The notes beneath the pieces are model-generated. The model ran no database searches. It was given only the letters and a program-made list of their open reading frames with translations, and was not told where the DNA came from. 64,000 nucleotides of DNA from positions 2,072,406-2,136,405 of the forward strand of contig VZQC01005068.1 in NCBI GenBank assembly GCA_009823505.1, given 5' to 3'. The DNA is from Rhizomys pruinosus. Taxonomy: Eukaryota > Chordata > Mammalia > Rodentia > Spalacidae. The position numbers and the translations under genes were made by a program. Below, one piece after another: positions 30,571 to 39,189 of the stretch (positions are counted from its first letter, which is position 1; every line of letters begins with the position of its first letter).

Positions 30571-31399
30571 CAGTTTCCCATAGAAGCCTTCTGACTACCT
30601 ACCTTTCACTACCCACTTCCTTGCAACCCTGGCCTCCAAGTGCCCCAGAAGCCAGGATTATCTCTGTCCAGGGTCCTAACCCTTCCTCCCCGGGAAACAG
30701 GCTCCAGCTCTATGGGGAAAAAGGTCCTAGGCACGTCTTGTGAAGGGTGTCCTTGGGTGTCTTCTTGGGCTCCCATAATGAACTTAGTGAATGTGACTCT
30801 CGTGTGGATGTGTTTGGACATCCTACCTGAGTTGGACCCACTAAAAAGGCTTCGGCATCACTTGCCGTGAGGAAGGCAACCCAGCCTCTGTTTGGATGTT
30901 GGAAGTCAGGCAGTTGGCTAATACTTGGAGTATGCTGGATTTCTCTCCATATCCCATTTTAGGAAGGATACCGAAGACCTTGGCCAGCATGGTGGGAGAA
31001 TGGAAAACACTGAACAAGAAGAGGAAGAAAGGATTTGCAACCCATTTTGCTGCCTCCTGAGTGCTGGAAAGAGGCCAGGTCTCATGACTTTGTATGGCAA
31101 AAGGTCACAGGGGGACGTCTTAGCTCAGGAGCAGGAAGTCTGCTCTATCTCACAATGAGGTCCAAATAGTTGGAAAAGCCACCTTGAGGAATAGAGGGTT
31201 GCTAATGGCTGGACTGTCCCAGCAGATGCTGGTCAAGGAGGTTCTACTGAGGATGGCTAAGTTGAAAAGCAAAGAGAATTGTCATGCATGTCCTGGCTGT
31301 GGCACTGCGCTGGGCTCTCTGCATGCATGTGGAGTGTCTGATGTTTAATATGCTCCACAGCTTATCAAAGCTTCACACAGTTTTGACAAATGTTTTATT
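30571..31399. other. Unique stretch, nothing recognised
   Basis: Unique DNA without repeats. Frames of 60-77 codons occur on both strands without splice-bordered structure. Confidence 0.4.
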
Positions 31400-31409
31400 T
31401 CCTACTCTT

Positions 31410-31669
31410 TTTTTTTTTTTTTTTTTTTTTTTGAGACAGGGTCTCCCTTTAGTCTTGGATGGCCTGGAGCGTGAGCCTGTAGACCAGGCTGGCCTTGAAC
31501 TCACAGAGCTCCACCTGCCTTTGCCTCCCCAGTGCTGGGATTAAAGGCATGTGCCACTACACCTGGCTTAAAGTTGGTTCTAAGCTGCTGTGTAGGTGCT
31601 GGGAATCAAACCCAGGTCCTCTGCAGGAGCAATCAGAGCCCTTAACTGCTGAGCCATCTCTCCAGCCCC
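31410..31669 (-). mobile_element. Composite B2/B3-head + B1 SINE
   Basis: On the minus strand a B2/B3 head of about 100 nt (31669 back to 31570, from 'ggggctggagagatggctca' to 'aaccaactttaa') joins directly to the first base of a B1 ('gccaggtgtagtggc'), which ends in a long A tail (31431-31410 on this strand). The whole unit is bounded by a perfect 10-bp target-site duplication, 'tcctactctt', at 31400-31409 and 31670-31679. The B2/B3 3' body is absent. The Pol III A- and B-box region lies in the head. Confidence 0.85.
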
Positions 31670-31679
31670 TCCTACTCTT

Positions 31680-31760
31680 CTTTTTTACGTGCTATGGATC
31701 AAACCCATGGCCTTGCATGTGCTAGGCAGGCACTTGACTTCTGAGCTATATTGCTAGCCC
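31680..31760 (-). mobile_element. ID SINE
   Basis: Antisense ID unit: 'gctatggatcaaacccatgg', 'cttgcatgtgctaggcaggc', 'ttctgagctatattgctagcc'. Confidence 0.75.
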
Positions 31761-32618
31761 TATTTCCTGTTTGTATAGATGGCAAAGTGAACCTTAGAGC
31801 AGTTGAAGATCAGGCAGGTTGTCACTTGGAAGGCAGAACATACTGTCTCCCCTGGCATCTGTCCTTGGTGATGTGCCTTATGGCCTCGGGATCCAGGGGG
31901 ACAGTTGGAGGTGGCTTGGGTTCACACAGACTCACCCCTTCTCTCAGTCTCTAAGAGCTGTACAGTCAAGGAAAAGGGGGAGCCAAAGCCCTGGAGGCCC
32001 CAAGAGATTTCTGCTTGCCAGCTGTCCCTGACCAGGCTGATGTTGTATCTGATACTGATCTGTCTACCACCAGGCTGATCCTCCATGACTGACTGTTCTG
32101 AATGGGATATATGAGTGCTTGCATGTGTAAGTGTGTGTGTGAATCTTCATGTATGTATATGTGTGGTGAATAGGTGCATATGTGTACACATTGGTATACA
32201 TGTGCTATAGGTGCATCCATGTGCGTGTGTCTACATGGGCAAGTGTGGCAGAATCCGCTTTTCTCCCCAATGTAGAACTGCATCCAAGCACTACTGATGA
32301 CACTGGCCAGGTGCTGGGAAATGCTCTCTCCTCTTCTTCTAAGGCCTGCTGCAGCCCCTGCCTGGACCCTCCATGGCCCTGATGAGACCAGGCTCTACCT
32401 CCTTCACTTCCTTCAGTTGGGATCCCAGGTCTGAGCTGGGTGTGCGGTGGGTGGCATGGGTGTGGGCCAGGACATAGAGACAGCTCCTTTGCCCTGAGGG
32501 TTGGAGGGCCTTTGTACAATGTCACACAAACTTGTCCTTTCCTGGTCACAGGCCTCCATGTGCTTCCTGTTTTCCCTGTCCCTGTCATCTAGCCACAAGC
32601 CAGTAGCTTAGGAGCTAT

Positions 32619-32619
<1 letters not shown>
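31761..32619. other. Unique stretch, TG-rich middle
   Basis: 32110-32250 is rich in short tgtgtg/catgtg motifs but forms no clean array. No gene. Confidence 0.4.
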
Positions 32620-32620
<1 letters not shown>

Positions 32621-32699
<79 letters not shown>

Positions 32700-32712
32700 A
32701 TATATATATATA
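32621..32712 (+). repeat. (CA)n(TA)n compound microsatellite
   Basis: (CA)n to about 32660, then (TA)n to 32712 with one 'tgtatg' interruption. It forms the tail region of the antisense B1 that follows. Confidence 0.97.
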
Positions 32713-32857
32713 TGATCTTTTTGAGACAGGGTCTCCCTTTAGTCCCAGCTGACCTGGAGCTCACTCTGTAGACCAGGCTGGCCTTGAACTCACAAAGATC
32801 CGCCTGCCTCTGCCTCCCAAGTGCTAGGATTAAAGGTGTGCGCCACCACACCCAGCA
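32713..32857 (-). mobile_element. B1 SINE
   Basis: Antisense: 'atctttttgagacagggtctcc' to 'gctaggattaaaggtgtgcgccacca'. Confidence 0.93.
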
Positions 32858-32887
32858 TAATTCTTTATATCACTGGTTATGATGATC

Positions 32888-32960
32888 AAGGGTGTACATG
32901 TGTGTCTGTGTGTGCACGCGCATGCACACGCGTGTGCATGCGTGCACACACGCATGTGGG
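32888..32960 (+). repeat. Alternating purine-pyrimidine tract
   Basis: Mixed GT/CA/CG alternation including 'gcacgcgcatgcacacgcg' and 'tgcatgcgtgcacacacgca'. This is near-continuous alternation with several palindromes, a typical candidate for Z-DNA or cruciform structure. Confidence 0.85.
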
Positions 32961-33229
32961 AGGGATGTCAGTGACTAGCGTGTTCTTTCTAAACAAACCA
33001 AGCAGCCCGTGAGAACACGACCTCATTTGCTTTTGCTCTTATTGACTCCTCAGCTCAGAACAGCATCTGGCCTGTGAAGCAGGCACTGAACAGTCAGCCA
33101 ATGGATGGAGGAACTGGCAGGCGTGTCAAGATGGGTTTTGTGGACAGAGGCAGGTGGAACTCTGGTGCCAAGAGTCTAGCCACAAGGGCTAGAATGACAG
33201 GGAGTGCATGCAGCAGAGAGGCCATGGAG
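32961..33229. other. Unique stretch
   Basis: No repeat or gene recognised. Confidence 0.4.
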
Positions 33230-33345
33230 AAGGCGCCTTTTTGGGTCATGTGACTGAACCTATTAGTTCTTGGGAGCAATTAGTTAAATTAATTAGCTCA
33301 TCCATTTAAGCAGCAGCTAAAGCAACAGGGCCTAAAGACTGTCTT
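33230..33345. promoter_or_regulatory. Candidate enhancer-like conserved element
   Basis: A cluster of homeodomain-type cores in unique DNA: 'gagcaattagttaaattaat', 'ttaattagctcatc', 'catttaagcag', preceded by an E-box-like 'tcatgtgac'. It has no coding signal. The regulatory reading is inference. Confidence 0.3.
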
Positions 33346-35014
33346 GGGATAGACACTCAGTTATTTGCACCAATGTTACCCTAATTTCCCAGTAAGCTCT
33401 GCTGTGGCTGGGCAAGGGAAGAGACTCAAACACTCAATTAAGTTCCCCATTCAGGGCCTGGGGTGGCAGGAGGCTGGCAAAAGGCAGACTGTCAGTGCCC
33501 CCAAAGCCCCAGTGGCCATCTTACCCCTGTGCACTGACTCTTTTGATAAAGATTACAGTTCACGCTGTGACCTAGAAAGAATGACTTAGTCAAGGTCACC
33601 CAACAAGTCAGTGCCGGTGACATGCCAGATCCCGGGTCCCGGCCTCCCAGCCCAGGACCTCCACTTCAGTGTCAGAGGTCAGTGTGATGACAGGGTGCCA
33701 CACCTGGGTGGTTCACCTAGAACATCATCCACGACTGTGGCCCCACTTGCATTCCAGGGCTGTGGCACTCACTGCCTGTGTCCCTCTTTTGGCCGGTGTT
33801 TGTTTGAAGTTGGATTGGACATATTCTAATTCTCTATTCTCAGTCTCTGAGAACAGAGGAATATATACATCCCTGTCTTTTTCAACACAAGGTCAACATT
33901 CAAAGATGAAGTATTTACCATGCCTAGATTGTGCTGGGTGCTTGGGATGGGGTAACGGCAAAGAACCCACAATGCATCAGCAAAACCATTAGTGATCATA
34001 CAGAACAGTGTGGAAGGAAGTCCACGAGGCCTGGGGACAGGGCATGTGAAGCTCCAACAGGTTACTCTGTGACTCAGGAATTGGTGCTGGGAAGTGGGCA
34101 GGGTAAGGATGCAGATGTACTGGGACGTTGGGGACACTTCTGGGTCCAGAGGCACGCACAGGAGCTGAGTGATTACGTGGGGCTGCAGGGAAGGACCTTG
34201 ATGGTCAGAAGTAGCATGTTGGCTGTGTGTAGCTGTAGTGATGATCAGGCTTTTTCAGCTAGGAACATGCCATTGAGATTTAAACCATATGTGCAAAGAG
34301 TATTTTTAGTAAATTGGGGAAGGGTATTCCCCAAGAAAAGGAAACTAGAACTCAGAGTGTATAAGTCACCAGTGACGATTAACGCAAAGCCCGTGATTCA
34401 CTGCAGGTCTGGCTGAACCCACTGCCCTTCCACCCAAGAAGCTCTCATCCTTGCTATTGAGAGAGACACCGATGCTGGGCCCCTCTCAGATGGACAGAAT
34501 CAGAATCTCTGAGACCAACCTGGCACCTTCCTCTAAGCTCCCTGGATAGAGAGGTGATGCCCATCACCCTGTAGCCACCTGCTTTCTACCTGGACTTCTA
34601 GCTTAGCTGTCCCAACACAGGGGATCCTGTCCTGTCACCATGTACTGAATCCATCACTAAAGATGCCGGAGACAGGAAAGACAAGTGGCCACGTTAAAGT
34701 TGATCAGGACAGCCTCTTGAAGGAAGGCAAGGGCCAGGCATTCAAAGGGAGACATGAATGTGAGATGCCTGGTGGGGGGGGTGCTGCGTGGTGGTGGGCC
34801 TGAACAACACTTTCCTGGCACCCTATGTATGCCACAGTCTCAGGACTCCCTCCTTTATCATCTCCACAACCTGGGACACATACTTATTTCCCTGCAGGGA
34901 CCACAAAGGGGTGGGATAGTCTTTCAGCAGATGCATACCTGGGTTCTTGGCCCCTTTCTTCTGAAGGAACAACATTTAACAGCTGCAATGGACACCATTT
35001 CAGACTTGTATGGG
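33346..35014. other. Unique stretch with two MIR-like remnants
   Basis: Antisense MIR-like pieces are at about 33545-33640 ('gaatgacttagtcaaggtcacccaacaag') and about 34325-34420 ('aaaaggaaactagaactcag...taagtcaccagtgac'). A chance 161-codon frame lies at 33931-34416. No gene recognised. Confidence 0.45.
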
Positions 35015-35015
35015 T

Positions 35016-35232
35016 CTTTCTTTTTTAAATATTTATTATTTTTATTTTACGTGTATGAGTGTATTGCCCACATGTGTGTAAGTGCAGCCATGTCATGCAA
35101 TGCCCAGAGAGATCAGAAGAGAGTGTTGGATCCCCTGGAACTGTTAGCCACCATGTGGGTGCTGGGAACCAAACCTGGATCCTCTGCAAGTGCAGCCAGT
35201 GCTTTTAACTGCTGAGCCATCTCTTCAGCCCC
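35016..35232 (-). mobile_element. B2/B3 SINE, internally shortened
   Basis: Antisense. 'ctggaactgttagccacc' shows a deletion of about 15 bases relative to the usual 'ggaactggagttacagatgg...tagc'. Confidence 0.88.
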
Positions 35233-35363
35233 ATATGTGCCTTTCTTAATATGACTCAACATTAAAATTCTACAAAATGGGTAGGATATTTTATTTGAAA
35301 TTGATACCTAAAAAATTTAGGATAAAGAAGATGTTCATAACTCCTTTCACCATGAATATGCTG

Positions 35364-35451
35364 AGGCAGATAGAGAACTAGGCAGCACTGGAACCCAACC
35401 ATCTAAAAGGCAGATAGAGAACTAGCCAGCACTCGAACCCAACAGTCTAAA
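35364..35451 (+). repeat. 44-bp tandem duplication
   Basis: Two units (35364-35407, 35408-35451), each starting 'aggcagatagagaacta' and ending 'tctaaa'. They differ at three positions. Confidence 0.95.
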
Positions 35452-36389
35452 AGGACCTCCAGTCAAGGCCATGGGTTTTTCTCTGGGGTTCAAGGGTCAG
35501 TGATTTCCAAAGGCATGTCTCCTGTCCAGAGCTCCTTTCTGAATCGCACATCTGCATGTCTAAGTGCTGGCAGGACACATTTCCCCTGAATGTAGTCCAG
35601 GCTTCTAAACTGGGCATGTCTCAAACTAAACTCAAGCTTTTCTGCATTCTTGATGACTGACTCCACCACCCCTGTAGTGATCACTCCAGAGACTGGAAGT
35701 TTCTCTGGACTCCCATCTCCCCCGACTCCCTAATGCAGTCTCTTACCCAGTGGGCGTCTTAGACGCGAACCCTGCTTCCCACTCCCATTTCTGCCTCATG
35801 GGCCGGCCCCATCGTCTTTCTCCTGCCTACACAGGACCTCCCCTGCTCTCTTTGGGACTCCTGGCCACCCCCACCCCAAGCCTAGCCCTGCTGTAAGCAT
35901 TCTACAGTGCCCCATTGCCTACAGCCTGACGTCCAAGGCCTTTTAGAGTCCCCTGATGGCAGCACAGCCCCCATTCTATTCCCACTGCCCCCCCATACTC
36001 TGCCTAGTGCCTCCTGCTTCCTTTCCTTAGCTCTAGGCTGGGCATTCCTCCTCTTTCCTTGGGATCAGAGCGTGCCAGTGAGCACCTGCCCTGGAGATTT
36101 TCTCCAGAGCTGAGGCCGCTGGGGCTCCAGCTACTCCTCTTCCAGGGAAGCACCTCACTGCATCCCCCATGGGCCATTTACTTGCCCCTCCTTGCAGCAT
36201 TATCTGCTTGTGTGCCTGTTTCCACCAGCAAAAGATTCTTGTGGGCAGGAATTGTGACCCAGAGTGTGCCATCTCCAGACCTAGCAGAGTGGCACGAAGC
36301 ATATCCTCATGAATGGTTATATGTACAAGGAATGTGATTCAGATGGTTCTTCCCCCTGAAACTGTACTGGAAGGAACATACAGGTCGTA
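35452..36389. other. Unique stretch, nothing recognised
   Basis: Unique, pyrimidine-leaning DNA. Frames of 60-92 codons lack exon borders. Confidence 0.4.
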
Positions 36390-36408
36390 ACCAGCAGGTG
36401 GCGATAGA
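36390..36408 (+). promoter_or_regulatory. CTCF-like motif
   Basis: 'accagcaggtggcgataga' matches the core of the CTCF site (CCAGCAGGTGGCG). It lies in unique DNA about 3-4 kb from the CpG island. Binding is not shown by sequence alone. Confidence 0.45.
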
Positions 36409-36546
36409 GGTCACTATGGCTCTCTCCAGGTGGGCAGGTTCACCTGGAGCACTGTTGTTATCTTGGCCTCTTGAATTCTCTGGGGGAGCGCCTCAGAGCA
36501 CAGATCCAATTCTATTTCCCTCTCTAGAGGAAACATGCGTTTCCCT

Positions 36547-36619
36547 CTGCCAAACATATATTCTTCATAGGCTTTCTCTTTTCAAGGGCTCTCGCTGCCA
36601 AACATGCATTCTTCATAGG
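36547..36619 (+). repeat. 25-bp unit repeated at a 48-bp spacing
   Basis: 'ctgccaaacat' plus 'attcttcatagg' occurs at 36547 and again at 36595, with two differences between the copies. Confidence 0.9.
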
Positions 36620-37198
36620 TGGCCTGGGAATTGCTATTCATATTCAGAAAAAATGCTCCTTGGGGAGACGGAGATGCTGTCCTGTGTGCAGCAGGGACTG
36701 GAGCAGGGCTGGATAGAACCAAAACACCAGGACCCCTGAGAGGGGCTTAGAGCTACTGTCTCGTTCGGCCAAAGGAGAGACACTTCATCCATCGTGAGTG
36801 GACTTATTTGGAGTGTCTTTGGTCATGAAGGAGGAATGAGTCTTCCACTTGTTCCCTGACCACTGTTAGTTCTGCCAAGTCATAGTACCAGGTTGGTTTG
36901 AACTGACACCTGAGGCCAATCCAGGGCTTGGGTTGCAGTCCTGGATTCAGGCAGTGGGGGTGAGGGGGCATGTGGTGAGGAGAGGAGCTGGGACCAGCTG
37001 CTGTCCACTTGCCCCAGGAAGTCTAGGGACAGACACTAGGAAGCTCAGGAGCCACTAAGGGAGGACTGATGGCAGGCTAGGAGTTGGTGTCATGGGGAAA
37101 AGACCAGAGTAGAGGAAGGCGTTCCTTCACCAGCAGGAGTTGGCACCAACATGGACTGCCTTAGTCTCTCTACCCATCATCCCCTTAGTCCTTAGGAT
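36620..37198. other. Unique stretch, nothing recognised
   Basis: Unique DNA; no supported feature. Confidence 0.4.
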
Positions 37199-37213
37199 AA
37201 GAATCCTATTTTA

Positions 37214-37493
37214 GGGGCTGGAGAGATGGCCTAGCGGTTAAGAGTGCTGACCGCTCTTACAGAGGACCCGGGTTCGATCCCCAGCACCCACATGGCGGCC
37301 AAGAACCGACTGAAACTCCAATTCCAGGAGAACTCCAGCTCCAGGGGAATCCGACACCCTCTTCTGACCTCTGCAGCATTGCATGACATGGGTGCACAGA
37401 CTTGCATGCAGACAGTACATTCATAGACATACAGAAATAAATAAAAATTAATAAAAAAAATTTAAAAAAAATTAAAAAGTTATTAAAAAAAAA
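37214..37493 (+). mobile_element. B2/B3 SINE, subfamily with an internal duplication
   Basis: Near-consensus copy with a long A-rich tail. The segment 'aactccaattccaggagaa' is followed by a second 'ctccagctccagg', a tandem duplication also seen at 62072 and 51353. It is flanked by 'aagaatcctatttta' at 37199-37213 and 37494-37508. Confidence 0.95.
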
Positions 37494-37508
37494 AAGAATC
37501 CTATTTTA

Positions 37509-37644
37509 GCGTGTTGGCGCATGCCTTTAATCCTAGCACTCGGGAGGCAGAGGTAGGCGGATCTTTGTGAGTTCAAGGCCAGCCTGGTCTACAGAGTGAA
37601 TTCCAGGACAGCTGGGGCTACAGGGAGACCCTGTCTCGAAAAGA

Positions 37645-37673
<29 letters not shown>
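37509..37673 (+). mobile_element. B1 SINE, young, at the same target
   Basis: B1 with intact CpGs and an A tail of about 30. It lies between the second (37494-37508) and third (37674-37688) copies of 'aagaatcctatttta', so it inserted at the duplication made by the neighbouring B2/B3, or the reverse. Confidence 0.95.
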
Positions 37674-37677
<4 letters not shown>

Positions 37678-37688
37678 ATCCTATTTTA

Positions 37689-37812
37689 TAGTTAACCCCC
37701 CCGAAGTTGCAGATGAGCAAGATGAGGCTTTGAGAAGTTGCATTATTTGCCCAAGTTCACATACTGTACCAGTGTCAGCCCTAGGATTTGAGAATGCTCA
37801 GCCTCATAGCCA
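37689..37812 (-). mobile_element. MIR SINE fragment
   Basis: 'agatgagcaagatgaggctttgagaagttgcattatttgccc' spacing matches antisense MIR. Confidence 0.65.
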
Positions 37813-38345
37813 GAGATACTGAGGATTTGTCATGTCCCTGAGGCTAGAGGAGCAGGACCCTTCCCCTCCTGGATATTTCAGTTGGGACATGGGGTGAAAC
37901 AGTAAATGACAGGGTATGCTGAGGGGAGAGAAGACGGGACACTGAGAGACAGCGTGTGCAGAGGGCCCGGAACAGCCGGGAACATGGCCCTTTCAGCTCT
38001 TGCAAGGTGACTGATACAGCTAAGGCCATTGGCAGAGCCAGGTGAGACCGGAGCATGAGCACAGGCATCATCCAGAGATGCTTGTGCAAGAAGCCAGGGA
38101 AGGAAGGCAGCTGGATGGGTAGGTGCTTGGGAAGGAGGGTGAAGCTGTAGATGTCTACCTAGCCCATGTGGATCCAGGGGGAGGTTAGCATCCAGAGTCC
38201 CAATGCCCAGCTCTGTGCCATGGGACCTTGGGTGAGTCACCCACATTTTAGGGGAGTTCCTATTCCTTCATGGAGCAAAGAATTGTCCCTGCCTTGACCT
38301 GAAGCCTCCTGGGATTGTTTATAAGGATCAAGAGATCAATGCTGG
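37813..38345. other. Unique stretch
   Basis: Unique; a possible MIR scrap near 38195-38250. No gene. Confidence 0.4.
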
Positions 38346-38540
38346 TGGCTGGAGAGATGGCTCAGTGGTTAAGAGTACTGGCTGCTCTTACAGAGGACAC
38401 ATGTTCAGTTCCCAGCACCCACATGGTGCCCAACAACTGTAACTCCAGTTCCAGGCGACATGATAACCCTCCCCTGGCCTCCGTGGGCACTGCGTACATG
38501 TCGTGCACTTAAAAATCAATCAAAAAAATTTTAAAGAGAG
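38346..38540 (+). mobile_element. B2/B3 SINE
   Basis: 'ggctggagagatggctcagt' to a short A-rich tail. The 3' part is shortened ('ctccgtgggcactgcgtac'). It is the last B1- or B2-type SINE before the CpG island. Confidence 0.9.
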
Positions 38541-38760
38541 ATTAAGGCTGCTACTACCCCTGTCAGGGAAGGGACCTTCTAGGGTCCAAGGGGCTCTGAG
38601 CCAAATACAACTGCTTTTCTCAAGGGACATGCTATGTCCATCCCCTGGACCCAGCCTCCTGCCTACGTAGATGTCACCTGATTGGTGCAGACTCCATCAG
38701 AATTCTACTGCCTCCCAGAAGGGGACAGCCACAGGGGAGGCAGCCTATAAAGTAAATGCG

Positions 38761-38964
38761 TATTTCCAGGAGCCTTACAGATGGGCTTCATTTTCTGTCA
38801 TTGGACTCCATTTCACTGGAGCAGTTAAGGCCCAAGGCATCTTTCAGCTCACTTGGTATCATTCCATCTATCCCCGACATCCAAGGAGCCCCAAATTCAC
38901 ATTGTTCATTCCGGCAGGATGGTGCCAATACACTCCCAACACCAGGAACGCCTGAGTGCAACCT
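38761..38964 (+). repeat. Near-identical duplication, copy B
   Basis: Partner of 764-966. The right border falls 14 bases before a 25-nt poly(G), and the left border follows a 16-base segment absent from copy A. The minus strand reads openly through it, but the plus strand does so too in two frames, so no coding direction is favoured. Confidence 0.9.
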
Positions 38965-38978
38965 GGGGGGAGGGCAGC

Positions 38979-39003
38979 GGGGGGGGGGGGGGGGGGGGGG
39001 GGG
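38979..39003 (+). repeat. Poly(G)25
   Basis: 25 uninterrupted G followed by 'aggggag'. It has strong G-quadruplex potential and is a likely sequencing and assembly weak point. Confidence 0.95.
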
Positions 39004-39189
39004 AGGGGAGACTCCAAAGGGGGCACAGCTTCCCCAGGAGAAGCAGAAGGCAGCAGCCTGCCCACACATCGCAGGTGACAGTGCCCTCCTGTGTGGCCAG
39101 TGTGGGCAGGCATTGCTACAGGAGGATGCCTAATCTCTCTGTGTATTCTGACCTTGAGCGCTTGACCCTCACATCTTTTCTTTCTAGAG

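Noticed and set aside
33931..34416. 161-codon plus-strand frame
   Set aside because: Ends within a MIR-like remnant, no splice borders, unrecognised peptide; treated as chance.
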